From positions 62,001 through 126,000 of the forward strand of contig JAAFIF010000009.1 in assembly GCA_013298625.1 (NCBI GenBank): 64,000 nucleotides of DNA, written 5' to 3'. This DNA comes from Myxococcales bacterium. Lineage in GTDB: Bacteria > Myxococcota_A > Polyangia > Polyangiales > Ga0077539. The position numbers and the translations under genes are program-made. Positions 1 through 9,475 of the stretch are shown here, one piece after another (position 1 is the stretch's first letter; every line of letters begins with the position of its first letter). The notes under the pieces were generated by a model. The model saw nothing but the letters and a program-made list of their open reading frames with translations. It was not told the origin of the DNA and did no database searches.

Positions 1-1571
1 CGAAGCACCCCGAGCGATGCTTCGTGAATCACCCTTTCTTTCCCGCGTGGAGGGCGCTGCCGATCGAAGTGGTCTACAGCGGCGACGAGGCGCTCGGCGC
101 CAAGATGGTCTCGACCATCGAGAAGCTCGGAAAGGTCCCCGTCGTCACCGCGGACGTCGAGTGCTTCGCAGCGGATGACATCTTCTGCAACTACATCTCC
201 GAGGCGGCGCGCATCGTCGAAGAGGGCCTCGCGACGCCCGCGCAAGTCGACGCCATCGTCCACAACGCCATCGGCGGCGGCGGCCCCTTCAACGTGATGG
301 ACCTCACGAAGGGAAACCTCCTCACGCACAAGTGCCAGCTCTTGATGCAGCACGCCGCGACGGGCACCGCGTGGTTCGCGCCGCCCGCGATCTTGAAGAC
401 GCAGGGAGACAAGCCCTGGCACGACCGCAACAACCCCGGGGACAGCAAGCACGACGCGGCGCTCGCCAAGACCGTACTCGATCGCATCCTCGCGGTGCTG
501 CTCTCGCGCACGTACTTCGTCGTCGAGCAGAAGATCGCCACGGAGACGGACACCAACTGGCTCTCGCGCATGGCGCTGGGGTTCAACAAGGGGCTGCTCG
601 AAGTGGGCGCAGAGCTCGGCCCAGAGCGCGTGCGCGAGCTGCTCGTTCGCTACGCAGAGACGCACGCGGGATTCGTGGTTCCCAAGATGGTGGCCGAGCG
701 AAGGCTTCCGGAATTTCGGGCCAACGTGAAGATCGAGCGCCTCGGCGACGTGGGCGTGGTGCGCGTGTTTCGCCCCGAGGTGAAGAACGCGCTCAGCAAG
801 AGCACTCTGCGCGAGATCGACAGCGCGATCGCCGAGCTCGGCGTGGACACGAGTGTCTGCGGCATCGTGCTCACCAGCCAAGATGGCTCCTTCGCGGGCG
901 CGGACATCGGCGAGCTCGCGGCGCTTCCCACCGTAGAAGCGTGCGAGAAGACCTGCCTCGATTCGCACCCCATCTTCGAGCGCATCGCCTCGTGCGCCAA
1001 GCCGGTGATCGCCGCGCTCGACGGCCCTGTGATGGGCGGAGGGGCCGAGCTCAGCATGGCGTGCCACGCGCGAATCGTCGGAAAATCCCTGGCGCTCGCG
1101 CAGCCCGAGGTCAACCTCGGGATCATTCCGGGCTACGGCGGGACGCAGCGACTGCCGCGGCTGATCGGCCTCGAGCGCGCCGCGGTTCTGCTGCGCACCG
1201 GGCGCGCGGTGGGCGCGAAAGAAGCGTGCGAGTGGGGCTGGGCGCACGGTGAGCCCGCGGCGGATCCCCTCGCGACCGCCGTCGCGCTCGCGCGCAGCGC
1301 GGCCGCTGGCGAGACGAAGGTCGCGGCCGTAGACCCCGCGCCGATGAGCGTCGGAGCGATGCCCAAGGTGGACCTCGGTCACCGCTCGTTGGCGATCGAC
1401 GCGATCGTCGTCGACGTGATCCGTCGCGGCCTCGAGCGGCCGCTGGCCGAGGGGCTGCGCGTCGAGGCCGAGGGCTTCGCGCGCTGCAAATCCACGGTCG
1501 ATATGGACATCGGAATGAAGAACTTCGTCCAGAACGGGCCCCGCGTCCCCGCGGCGTTCATGCACGAGTGA
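1..1571 (+). CDS. 3-hydroxyacyl-CoA dehydrogenase / enoyl-CoA hydratase fusion, 5'-truncated by the window edge
   Basis: Bifunctional beta-oxidation enzyme. The frame is open to the left edge. A GTG at 24 lies inside the dehydrogenase domain, because the residues before it (PERCFVNHPFFPAW) match the family's conserved H-F-F-x-P segment, so the true start is upstream. The first ~220 residues are the C-terminal part of an NAD-dependent 3-hydroxyacyl-CoA dehydrogenase. From about residue 240 a crotonase domain follows, with the oxyanion segment GSFAGADIGEL and both catalytic glutamates in GGGAELSMAC and QPEVNLGIIPGYGGTQR. This dehydrogenase-then-hydratase order is the reverse of FadB/FadJ. The thiolase gene starts 20 bases downstream, so the two are probably one operon carrying out the last three steps of fatty-acid beta-oxidation in the cytoplasm. 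Family assignment is firm; chain-length preference cannot be told. Confidence 0.9.
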   Translation, partial: KHPERCFVNHPFFPAWRALPIEVVYSGDEALGAKMVSTIEKLGKVPVVTADVECFAADDIFCNYISEAARIVEEGLATPAQVDAIVHNAIGGGGPFNVMDLTKGNLLTHKCQLLMQHAATGTAWFAPPAILKTQGDKPWHDRNNPGDSKHDAALAKTVLDRILAVLLSRTYFVVEQKIATETDTNWLSRMALGFNKGLLEVGAELGPERVRELLVRYAETHAGFVVPKMVAERRLPEFRANVKIERLGDVGVVRVFRPEVKNALSKSTLREIDSAIAELGVDTSVCGIVLTSQDGSFAGADIGELAALPTVEACEKTCLDSHPIFERIASCAKPVIAALDGPVMGGGAELSMACHARIVGKSLALAQPEVNLGIIPGYGGTQRLPRLIGLERAAVLLRTGRAVGAKEACEWGWAHGEPAADPLATAVALARSAAAGETKVAAVDPAPMSVGAMPKVDLGHRSLAIDAIVVDVIRRGLERPLAEGLRVEAEGFARCKSTVDMDIGMKNFVQNGPRVPAAFMHE

Positions 1572-1591
1572 GACGAGCGGAGAGAACCAAC

Positions 1592-2866
1592 ATGGCGAAC
1601 ATCAGAGACATCGTGATTCTCGAAGGGGCGCGCCGCACGCCGCGCGCGGACATCCTCGAGAACAACAAGGACGCCGGGCTCTTCGCGCGCTTCTCGACGA
1701 CGCAGCTCGGCGGGATGGCCATCAAAGCCACGGTGGACGCGACGGGCGTAGACAAGGCGCTCATCGGTCACGTGGTGATGGGCATGGCGCAGCACAGCCA
1801 TCGCGACAGCATCTACGGCGCCAAGGGCATGGCCTGGCGTGGCGGCTTGGATCAGAGCGTCCCCGCGCTCACCGTCGCGCGCATCTGCGGCTCTGGCGCC
1901 GAGGCGATCTCGGTCGGCGCCGAGATGATCCTGGCGGGCATTCGTCACGACGAAGCGCGGCCCTTTCTCGTCGTCGGCGGCGCCGAGTCGATGCAGTACC
2001 CGTTTACGCTCTACGGCGCGCGCGGCAAGAAAATCGGCGAAGCCGTGCAGAAGTACGGCCCGATCGACGCCAAGACGCTGCCCGCAGGGACGTATCTGCA
2101 GGACCTGCTCTTGATGAGCCTGTACGACCCGTCGGCGAAGCTCGCGATGGCCAACACCGGCGAAGAGCTCGGCCGTCGCTACAAGATCACCCGCGAAGAA
2201 GCGGACGCCTTCGGCTACCGCTCGCAAGTGCTCGCGAAGAAGGCGCGCGACGCAGGGGCGTTCGAGACCGAGACCGTCGCGGTCGAGGTGAACACCGGCG
2301 ATCGCACGGTGCTCGTGAAGCACGACACGCACATCCTCGACGACGTCTCGCTCGCGAAGATGGCTCGGCTCGCGCCAGCGTTCGAGCAGGGCGGGATCGT
2401 CACCGCGGGCAACGCGAGCGCGGTCGTCGACGGCGCGGGCGCGATGCTCATCGGGCGCGAGAGCGACGCGGTCAAGCACAACGCCAGGCCCCTCGCGCGC
2501 ATCGCGGGCATGGGCGTCGCCGCGTGCGATCCCAAGATCATGGGCTGGGGCCCGGTCCCCGCGACCGAGCGCGCGCTCGCCTCCGCAGGGATCACCGGAA
2601 AGTCCATCGACCACGTCGAGCTCAACGAGGCCTTCGCGCCGCAGGCGATCGCGTGCATCCGCGACTTCGAGAAGATGGGCATCGATCCCGAGAAGGTGAA
2701 CCCGCTCGGCGGCGCGATCGCCCTCGGACACCCCCTCGGCGCGACGGGCGCGATCCTCACCATCACCTGCGCCCACGCGCTGCGCCGCGAGAACAAGCGC
2801 TACGGCCTCGTCACGATGTGCATCGGCGGCGGCCAGGGCATCTCGCTGGTGATCGAAGCGATGTGA
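1592..2866 (+). CDS. Thiolase (acetyl-CoA C-acyltransferase)
   Basis: Cleaves 3-ketoacyl-CoA with CoA to acetyl-CoA and a shortened acyl-CoA. ATG 1592 gives 424 aa and has GGAGAG upstream; the frame opens a little earlier at 1568, but that would overlap the preceding gene and add an unrelated leader. The thiolase active site is complete: nucleophile Cys99 in VARICGSGAEA, the NEAFAPQA loop near 345, His380 in GGAIALGHPLGATGA and Cys410 in MCIGGGQG. The length is normal for the family. It follows the hydroxyacyl-CoA dehydrogenase/hydratase fusion by 20 bases, as expected for a beta-oxidation operon. A biosynthetic acetoacetyl-CoA thiolase is less likely given this neighbour. Confidence 0.93.
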   Translation: MANIRDIVILEGARRTPRADILENNKDAGLFARFSTTQLGGMAIKATVDATGVDKALIGHVVMGMAQHSHRDSIYGAKGMAWRGGLDQSVPALTVARICGSGAEAISVGAEMILAGIRHDEARPFLVVGGAESMQYPFTLYGARGKKIGEAVQKYGPIDAKTLPAGTYLQDLLLMSLYDPSAKLAMANTGEELGRRYKITREEADAFGYRSQVLAKKARDAGAFETETVAVEVNTGDRTVLVKHDTHILDDVSLAKMARLAPAFEQGGIVTAGNASAVVDGAGAMLIGRESDAVKHNARPLARIAGMGVAACDPKIMGWGPVPATERALASAGITGKSIDHVELNEAFAPQAIACIRDFEKMGIDPEKVNPLGGAIALGHPLGATGAILTITCAHALRRENKRYGLVTMCIGGGQGISLVIEAM

Positions 2867-2966
2867 CGCCTCCGTAGGGGAGGGGATGGACGGGGCTGAC
2901 GGCTCGGGGGGCGCTCGCTGGCCGGTTGCCGTCCGTGTGCGCGCCGTGTGAAAACACAACCCCACC

Positions 2967-3848
2967 ATGGCCACTGCGCAGCCGGCGATCCTCGCTCCGC
3001 TCTCTCGTTCGGCTCGGTACGTCGAGCTGTCACTCGGCTTCGACGCGGACCCGAGCGAGGCGCTGCGCGCGCTCGCCTCGCGCAAGATCGACGACTCGCT
3101 GGTGGTGGGCATCGGGCCCGCGCTGGTGAAGAAGCTCGGCGCGCGGGTCGATGGGCTGCGGGCGTTTCCGAGCTTGTCGGGGCCGGGCTGCGACGTGCCT
3201 TCGACGCAGAGCGATCTGTGGCTCTGGGTGCGCGGCGACGACCGCGGGCACATCGTGCACCACGCACACGAAATCGAGTCGCTGCTCGCGCCGGCGTTCT
3301 CCGTGCAGCGCGTGAACGACGCGTTCGTGTTCGACGGCGGCAGAGACCTCACGCGGTACGAAGACGGGACAGAGAACCCCAAGGACGACGACGCGCGCTC
3401 GGCCGCGATCGCCGCAGGGATCGGCGCGGGCGTCGACGGGGCGTCGTTCGTCGCGGTGCAGAAATGGGCCCACGATTTGCGGCACTTCAACGCGATGCCG
3501 CAGCGCGAGCGGGATCACATCATCGGGCGCCGGCAGAAGGACAACAAAGAGCTCGACGGCGCGCCCGCGTCGGCGCACGTCAAGCGCACGGCGCAAGAGA
3601 GCTTCGAGCCTGCGGCGTTCGTGCTGCGACGCTCGATGCCGTGGGCCGACGCGTGCGGCGAGGGGCTGATGTTCGTGGCGTTCGGCAGCTCGCTGGACGC
3701 GTTCGAAGCGCAGCTTCGGCGGATGACGGGGCAGGACGATGGCGTGGTGGACGGGCTGTTTCGCTTCAGCAAGCCCGTGACGGGGAGCTATTTCTTCTGT
3801 CCTCCGCTGCGGGGATCGAAGCTCGACCTGCGCGCGCTGGGGCTCTGA
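2967..3848 (+). CDS. DyP-type haem peroxidase (YfeX-like)
   Basis: Dye-decolourising-type peroxidase, 293 aa, the usual length for the cytoplasmic YfeX-like branch. Visible family marks are the distal GxxDG motif (GGRDLTRYEDGTENP, Asp133), the probable proximal haem ligand His204 in ASAHVKRT, and the distal arginine near residues 221-222 (VLRRSMPW). No signal peptide is seen and no encapsulin gene is adjacent, so it is probably a cytosolic H2O2-dependent peroxidase. The start is an ATG 100 bases after the thiolase; it appears to be its own unit or a loosely coupled third gene. The physiological substrate cannot be inferred. Confidence 0.88.
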   Translation: MATAQPAILAPLSRSARYVELSLGFDADPSEALRALASRKIDDSLVVGIGPALVKKLGARVDGLRAFPSLSGPGCDVPSTQSDLWLWVRGDDRGHIVHHAHEIESLLAPAFSVQRVNDAFVFDGGRDLTRYEDGTENPKDDDARSAAIAAGIGAGVDGASFVAVQKWAHDLRHFNAMPQRERDHIIGRRQKDNKELDGAPASAHVKRTAQESFEPAAFVLRRSMPWADACGEGLMFVAFGSSLDAFEAQLRRMTGQDDGVVDGLFRFSKPVTGSYFFCPPLRGSKLDLRALGL

Positions 3849-3895
3849 GCCACGCAGCCACTTGCGCGCTGGGCGCGACGGTCGTACACGCCCGG

Positions 3896-3913
3896 CCCCC
3901 CAATTTCGGGGGG
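3896..3913. terminator. GC-only hairpin between the DyP and Hsp70-like genes
   Basis: Six C residues (3896-3901), the loop AATTTC and six G residues (3908-3913) form a perfect stem 48 bases after the DyP stop. No U tract follows on either strand, so intrinsic termination is uncertain. It may instead be a processing or attenuation hairpin ahead of the Hsp70-like gene. Confidence 0.3.
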
Positions 3914-3965
3914 TGGTGCCCGAAGTCGCTGCCCGCGCGCGCGGCGAAAGAAAGAGAGCCCTCTG

Positions 3966-5267
3966 TTGCCTCCACGCAATCCGTCTGCGATCGGCCTCGA
4001 TTTCGGGACGACCAACTCGGCCCTCGCCCTCGCACGAGACGGCGAGAGCACGCTCGCGACCTTCGCGCGCGGTGATGGCTCGCGCTCGAGCACGTATCGC
4101 TCGGTGCTGTTCTTCGAGACGCCTGACGTGGGGCCGCCGCCGCCAGCGATCGCGGGCCCGAAGGCGCTCGAGCGCTACTTCGACACGGGGGGCAGCGGGC
4201 GGCTGCTGCAGTCGCTCAAGAGCTTTCTGGCGAGCCCGTTGTTTACGAGCACCGTGGTGTTTGGCAGGGCGTTTACGCTCGAAGACCTCGTCGCGATCGT
4301 GCTGACGCGGCTGCGTCGCGAGGTCGAAGAGCAGCACGGAGAGCTCTCGAACAGCATCGTGATGGGCAGGCCCGTGCGCTTCGTCGGGGACGATGGTGAC
4401 GGAGAAGAAGCGCTGCCGCTCAAGCGCTTGCGCAAGGCCGCGGCGACGGCGGGCTTCGACGACGTGCGCTTCGAGTTCGAGCCGGTGGCCGCGGCGCACA
4501 GCTACGAGCGCACGCTCGACCACGACGAGCTCGTCCTCGTCGGAGACTTCGGCGGTGGAACGAGCGATTTCTGCCTCGTTCGCCTCGGCCCCACGCGCCG
4601 TCGCGACGCGAGCGCGAGAGAGAAGGCGATCCTCGGGACCGAGGGTGTGGGGCTCGCTGGGGACGCGTTCGACGGCGAGATCGTGCGTCACGCGGTGGCG
4701 CCGGCGCTCGGCGCGGGCGGGACGTACCGCTCGTTCATGGAGAAGAAAGAGATCGCGATCCCGCCGTGGATCTACGAGCGGCTGCGGCGCTGGCACCACG
4801 TCTCGTTCTTGAAGTCCTCGGACACGATGAAGTTTCTCAACGAGCTTCGCTCGCTCGCTCTCGACAGAGCGAAGATCGAAGCGCTGCTGCACCTGGTCGA
4901 GTACGACCTCGGCCCGCAGCTCTTCACCGTGGTCGAAGGGACCAAGGTCTCGCTCTCGCGCGAGCTCGAGCACGCGCTGCGGTACATCGACCCCCCGTTG
5001 GAGCTCGACCGCACGTGCACGCGGGCCGAGTTCGAGCAGTGGATCGCAGGGCAGCTCGGCGCGATCGAGGGCTGCATCGACCGCCTGCTCGCGAGCACCA
5101 ACGTGAGCCCTCGCGACGTCGACCGCGTGTTTCTCACCGGCGGAAGCGCGCTCGTCCCGTCGGTGCGCGCGGTGTTCGAGCGGCGCTTCGGCGCCGACAA
5201 GCTGCGCGGCGGAGACGAGCTCACGTCGGTGGCCACGGGGCTCGCGCTGGTCGCAGAAGAGCGCTGA
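3966..5267 (+). CDS. Hsp70/DnaK-like ATPase (YegD-type, no substrate-binding domain)
   Basis: A 433-aa protein of the actin/Hsp70 ATPase fold. Phosphate-1 motif IGLDFGTTNSALAL lies at residues 9-22, phosphate-2 motif VGDFGGGTSDFCLV around 190, and the adenosine motif VFLTGGSALVPSV near 390. It ends shortly after the ATPase domain, so the peptide-binding half of DnaK is absent, as in YegD. The start is TTG 3966 preceded by a purine-rich AAAGAGAG; the Hsp70 motif begins at residue 9, so little can be missing. No DnaJ or GrpE gene lies nearby. It is a cytoplasmic ATPase with unknown client. Confidence 0.85.
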   Translation: MPPRNPSAIGLDFGTTNSALALARDGESTLATFARGDGSRSSTYRSVLFFETPDVGPPPPAIAGPKALERYFDTGGSGRLLQSLKSFLASPLFTSTVVFGRAFTLEDLVAIVLTRLRREVEEQHGELSNSIVMGRPVRFVGDDGDGEEALPLKRLRKAAATAGFDDVRFEFEPVAAAHSYERTLDHDELVLVGDFGGGTSDFCLVRLGPTRRRDASAREKAILGTEGVGLAGDAFDGEIVRHAVAPALGAGGTYRSFMEKKEIAIPPWIYERLRRWHHVSFLKSSDTMKFLNELRSLALDRAKIEALLHLVEYDLGPQLFTVVEGTKVSLSRELEHALRYIDPPLELDRTCTRAEFEQWIAGQLGAIEGCIDRLLASTNVSPRDVDRVFLTGGSALVPSVRAVFERRFGADKLRGGDELTSVATGLALVAEER

Positions 5268-5301
5268 GTCAGCGTCGCGCGCTGTGATATTCGTGAGGGC
5301 G

Positions 5302-8300
5302 ATGAAGCTTCGCTTTCGTTCGCTTGTCGGGTCTTTGGTGGTGACTGCTGCGTTGGTTCCGTCGATCGCGTCGGCGCAGGCGGGGCGCGACGGAATGCGC
5401 ACGATTTCTGCGACCAACGTCGTGTTGAATCGGTACACGACCTTGGGCGTCGCGGCTGCTCCTGGGGCGAGCACGTTGACGGTCGCGTCTGTGGCGGCGC
5501 TGGCGAGCAGCGAGTTCGCTTCGATGTCTGTGACCGCGGGCGATCTGCTGCTGGTCTATCAAGCGCAAGGCGCGACGATCGACGGGACCGACACGGCTGC
5601 GTTCGGGACGGTCACGAGCTTGGGCAACGCGGGGCGTTGGGAGTTCGTGCGCGTCGGCGCGGTCGATACTGCGACCAACACGGTGACGCTCAACGCCACG
5701 GAGCACCCGATGGGGCTCGCGCGGGCGTACAGCGCGGGGGCGCAGGTGGTGCGCGTTCCGCAGTTCTCGAGGCTGCAAGTGTCCGCGAGCGGCTCGATCG
5801 CAGCCCTCCCGTGGAACGGCGCCGTCGGCGGCATCGTCGCCCTCGTCTCGAGCTCGGACCTCACCGTGGTGGGCTCGGTCAGCGCGAGCGGCGCGGGCTT
5901 TCGTGGCGGCGCGGCGGACAACGACTCCAACGCGCCGGGCTCGAACACCGTGCTTTTTCGCAGCGTAAACAGCGACGACGGCGCAGCGAAGGGCGAGGGC
6001 ATCGCGGGCGGCGCGGCGGTGTACGACGCGATGTACAACGGTCGCTACGGCCGCGGCGCGCCGGCCAACGGCGGCGGCGGCGGCAACGCGCACAACGCAG
6101 GCGGCGGGGGAGGAGCCAACGGCGGCGCGGTCGCTGGCTACAACGGCGCCGGGGTGATGCTCGCTCCGACCGCGGCGTTCGCGTCCGCGTGGGCGCTCGA
6201 CGCTGCGTTCATCGCGAACGGCGCGGCGCTCACCACGGGCCCCGGCGGCGGCCGCGGCGGCTACAGCTTCTCGTCGCTCAACGCAGACGCGACGGTGACC
6301 GCCCCTGGCAGCGCATCGTGGGGAGGCGATCGGCGCCTCGAAGTCGGAGGCCGCGGCGGACGCTCGCTCGGCGCAGCGCTCGACCGCGTGTACTTCGGCG
6401 GCGGCGGCGGCGCAGGGGACGCCAACAACGGCCTGGGCGGCGCAGGAGGCGCGGGCGGGGGCCTCGTGTTTCTCGTCGCGCGCGCGATCGACGGCAACGG
6501 CGTGGTGAGCTCCGACGGAGCCAACGGCGCGAGCGTTGGCGGCGCAGGCAACGACGCTCCCGGCGGCGCGGGCGGCGGCGGGACGATCGTGCTCTCGTCG
6601 GTGGCCCCCATCACGAGCGCGCTCATCGTGCGCGCGCAGGGCGGCACGGGCGGCTCGCAGGGCATCGCGAGCAACGAGGCCGAGGGGCCAGGCGGCGGGG
6701 GAGGCGGGGGAGTCGTCTGGCTCGGTCCCATGACCTCGGTGGCAGGCGCGGTGACCGGCGGGGTGAGCGGCACGACGAGCTCGCCTGCGTTGACGGAGTT
6801 CAACGTCAACGGCGCGACGAACGGCGCGAGCGGGACGAGCAGCGCGACGCTGACGCCGTGCGCGATGTTCACGGGGATTTGCCCGCTCGACACGCGGACG
6901 TTCGTGACGGTGACCTCGCCGATGACGGGCGCGTTCGTCGCGACGCGAACGCCGACGGTCTCGGGCACAGCCGAGCCGGGCGCGACCGTGGTGGTGACCG
7001 TCAACGGGATGACCTTCAACGCGACGGCCAACGCGTCGGGCGCGTGGAGCGTGACGCTCGGCGCGATGGCGATCGCGATGGACGGCGCGGTGACGATCTC
7101 GGTGACGGCGACGGACGCCGCGATGAACACGGCCAACGCGACGACGATGGTGACCGTGGACACCGTCGCGCCGAGCGTCGCGATCACGACGCCGAGCGCG
7201 ATGGCGCTCTTGAATACCGGTGCGCCTACGATCCGCGGGACCGCCGAGCCGAACAGCACAGTGACGGTGAGCTTCGGGGCGGGGCGCACGGCGATGGTGA
7301 CCGCGGACGCGATGGGCAACTGGAGCTACGCGGTTGCTGCGGCGATGCCGCTGGGGGACGGGGCGGTGATGGTGAGCGCGGTCGCGACGGATCGCGCGGG
7401 CAACGCGAGCGCGCCGAGCGCGGTGAGCTTCACGGTGGACACGGTGACGACGGTGGCGATCACGACGCCGATGACCGGCGCCACCGTGGGCACGCGCACT
7501 CCCTCGCTGCGCGGAACAGCGGAGCCCAACGCCACGGTCACGGTGATGGTCAACGGGATGTCGTTGACGGCGACGGCGGACGTGATGGGGCAGTGGAGCG
7601 TGGTGGTTCCCGCTGGAGCGATCGCGATGGACGGGATGGTGACATTTTCTGTCACATCGCGGGACGCCGCAGGAAACACGGCCACCGCGACGAGCACGGT
7701 CACCGTGGACTCTCGCGTGGCGGTCACGATCACCGCGCCGATGAACGGCGCGACGATCAACTCTCGCAACCCCACGATCAGCGGAACGGCGCGGCCCAAC
7801 GCGACGGTGACCTTGGACTTCGGCGGTGGGCGCACGGCGACGGTGACCGCGGACGCGATGGGCAACTGGCGGTACACCGTCCCTGCGGGGATGGAGCTGA
7901 TGGACGGCGCGATGGTGACCGTGAGCGCGACGGCGATGGGCGCAGAGGGCCCTGTGACCGTGAGCGTGACGGTGACCGTGGACGCCTCGACGACGGTGAC
8001 CGTGACGAGCCCGATGCGCGAGGCGCGCGTGCGCGAGCGGCGCCCCGAAGTGCGCGGGACCGCCGAGCCAGGCGCGACGATCACGCTCGTGTTCGACACG
8101 GGCGAGCGGGCCACGGTGACCGCGGACGCGATGGGCAACTGGAGCTTCACCCCGACGATGGAGCTCGCTGTCGGAGAGAACTCCGTTCAAATCACCGCGC
8201 AGGATCGCGCGGGCAACACGGCGACCGAGCGCCACATCTTCGTGGTGGTGGGCTCGACGCCGGACGCGGGGGTCGACGCGAGCGCCGACGGCGCGCTGCC

Positions 8301-8553
8301 GAGCGACGGCGGCGCAGACAGCGCGATGGCGACGGACGCAGCGGCGTCGGACGGGGCCTCGGACGCGGCCGCGATCGACAGCTCCCTCTCCGACGGGGCG
8401 ACCCTCCCGCGCGGAACGCTCGAAGGCACCGGCGCCTGCGGCTGCACCGTGGTCGCCAAACCGAGCGCGCTCGGCGGACGATCCGCGCTGCTGATGGTCG
8501 CGGCCGCGATGGTGAGCGCCGCGTGCGCCCGCCGAAATCGCCGACGAAGCTGA
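5302..8553 (+). CDS. Large secreted Ig-like repeat protein with MYXO-CTERM-like tail
   Basis: About 1083 aa. ATG 5302 (GAGGGCG upstream) begins a clear signal peptide, MKLRFRSLVGSLVVTAALV with a cut near ASAQA; the frame opens at 5284 but that adds residues before the signal. Residues ~150-500 are a Gly/Ala/Asn-rich beta-structure region. Five tandem bacterial Ig-like repeats of ~90 aa follow (DNA about 6897-8250), each with SGTAxPxATVTV and TADAMGxWS motifs. Next comes an Asp/Ser/Ala linker, then GACGC, a hydrophobic helix and an Arg-rich end, which resembles the MYXO-CTERM sorting tail. It is probably displayed on the cell surface. The function (adhesion or sheath) is inferred from architecture only. 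Confidence 0.85.
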   Translation: MKLRFRSLVGSLVVTAALVPSIASAQAGRDGMRTISATNVVLNRYTTLGVAAAPGASTLTVASVAALASSEFASMSVTAGDLLLVYQAQGATIDGTDTAAFGTVTSLGNAGRWEFVRVGAVDTATNTVTLNATEHPMGLARAYSAGAQVVRVPQFSRLQVSASGSIAALPWNGAVGGIVALVSSSDLTVVGSVSASGAGFRGGAADNDSNAPGSNTVLFRSVNSDDGAAKGEGIAGGAAVYDAMYNGRYGRGAPANGGGGGNAHNAGGGGGANGGAVAGYNGAGVMLAPTAAFASAWALDAAFIANGAALTTGPGGGRGGYSFSSLNADATVTAPGSASWGGDRRLEVGGRGGRSLGAALDRVYFGGGGGAGDANNGLGGAGGAGGGLVFLVARAIDGNGVVSSDGANGASVGGAGNDAPGGAGGGGTIVLSSVAPITSALIVRAQGGTGGSQGIASNEAEGPGGGGGGGVVWLGPMTSVAGAVTGGVSGTTSSPALTEFNVNGATNGASGTSSATLTPCAMFTGICPLDTRTFVTVTSPMTGAFVATRTPTVSGTAEPGATVVVTVNGMTFNATANASGAWSVTLGAMAIAMDGAVTISVTATDAAMNTANATTMVTVDTVAPSVAITTPSAMALLNTGAPTIRGTAEPNSTVTVSFGAGRTAMVTADAMGNWSYAVAAAMPLGDGAVMVSAVATDRAGNASAPSAVSFTVDTVTTVAITTPMTGATVGTRTPSLRGTAEPNATVTVMVNGMSLTATADVMGQWSVVVPAGAIAMDGMVTFSVTSRDAAGNTATATSTVTVDSRVAVTITAPMNGATINSRNPTISGTARPNATVTLDFGGGRTATVTADAMGNWRYTVPAGMELMDGAMVTVSATAMGAEGPVTVSVTVTVDASTTVTVTSPMREARVRERRPEVRGTAEPGATITLVFDTGERATVTADAMGNWSFTPTMELAVGENSVQITAQDRAGNTATERHIFVVVGSTPDAGVDASADGALPSDGGADSAMATDAAASDGASDAAAIDSSLSDGATLPRGTLEGTGACGCTVVAKPSALGGRSALLMVAAAMVSAACARRNRRRS

Positions 8554-8666
8554 TCCCCGGGGGGCTGTCCCGAAGCGCTCTCTGCCCGTGCCCGATGCGC
8601 CGCCGTCGTTTTTTCGGTCACAACCGTGCGGGCCGGGCAGTCCAACGGTGAAGATCGCCCAGTTTC

Positions 8667-9470
8667 ATGGTGAGCCGCATCGAGACCAGCAACGAAGACA
8701 TCGCGCTCGCGCTCGACGGAGACGCCCGAGCGATCGAGCGCATCGTGCGGGCGCTCGAACGACCGTTCTACGCGCTGGCGCGGCGGATGAGCCTGTCTCA
8801 CTCGGACGCTGAAGAAGCGACGCAAGAGTCGCTGCTGCGGGTGGTGACGCACCTCTCGCAGTTCGACAGCCGCGCGAAGTTCTCGACCTGGGCGTGGCGA
8901 ATCGCGGTCAACCAGTGCGTCGATCACCGCGCGCGTCGCCGTCGACTCCCGCTGCTCTCGAGCGAGGCGATCGGCGAGCAGATCGCGCAGGGGCTCGAGC
9001 TCGAGGCGCCCGAGCGCGCCGAAGACCGCGCGCAGCTGCGAGAGCTGAAGGCGGTGTGCACGATCGCGATGCTCTCGGCGCTGGACGTCGAGCAGCGGAT
9101 CGCCTTCGTGTTGGGCGACGTCCTCGAGCTGAGCGGCGACGAGGCCGCGGAGGTGTTGGGCGTCGATCCTGCGGCGTTTCGCAAGCGCTTGAGCCGGGCC
9201 CGCGAAGGGCTTCGCGCGGTGCTCTCGCAGCACTGCGGGCTGATCGAAGCGAGCAACGCGTGCCGGTGCCACCGTCGACTGGACGCGGCGAGGTCCCGCG
9301 GCTGGCTGGGGCACGAACACGGCGCAGGCGACGCGGACGAAGCTGTGGCGCTGAGCGAGGCCGAGCGCGTGGTGCGGATGTACCGCGCGGACAAGACGTT
9401 GATGACGCACAGCGAATTGGCGCTGCGCGTGGTGAGCACACTGCGGACGACGATCCGCGCGAGGGCGTGA
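8667..9470 (+). CDS. ECF-type RNA polymerase sigma factor with Cys-containing C-terminal extension
   Basis: 267 aa. Region 2 covers residues ~20-95, with DAEEATQESLLRVVTHL and FSTWAWRIAVNQCVDHRARR; region 4 covers ~130-190, with LSGDEAAEVLGVDPAAFRKRLSRAR. About 75 residues follow region 4, starting HCGLIEASNACRCHRR, a Cys/His patch that could bind metal or sense redox. No anti-sigma factor gene is adjacent; instead a SnoaL-like gene begins 5 bases after the stop, in another frame. ECF41-type factors carry a SnoaL-like domain fused to their C-terminus, so the pair may be functionally related. The target promoter is unknown. Confidence 0.88.
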   Translation: MVSRIETSNEDIALALDGDARAIERIVRALERPFYALARRMSLSHSDAEEATQESLLRVVTHLSQFDSRAKFSTWAWRIAVNQCVDHRARRRRLPLLSSEAIGEQIAQGLELEAPERAEDRAQLRELKAVCTIAMLSALDVEQRIAFVLGDVLELSGDEAAEVLGVDPAAFRKRLSRAREGLRAVLSQHCGLIEASNACRCHRRLDAARSRGWLGHEHGAGDADEAVALSEAERVVRMYRADKTLMTHSELALRVVSTLRTTIRARA

Positions 9471-9475
9471 GTCAA

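Noticed and set aside
1379..3490. Long open frame on the minus strand opposite the beta-oxidation genes
   Set aside because: It is the antisense shadow of two clearly real plus-strand enzymes; the protein is Arg/Ala/Ser-rich without motifs.
5269..8235. 988-codon minus-strand frame opposite the Ig-repeat protein
   Set aside because: High GC keeps antisense frames open; composition is His/Arg-rich without domains, and the plus-strand frame has a signal peptide and repeats.
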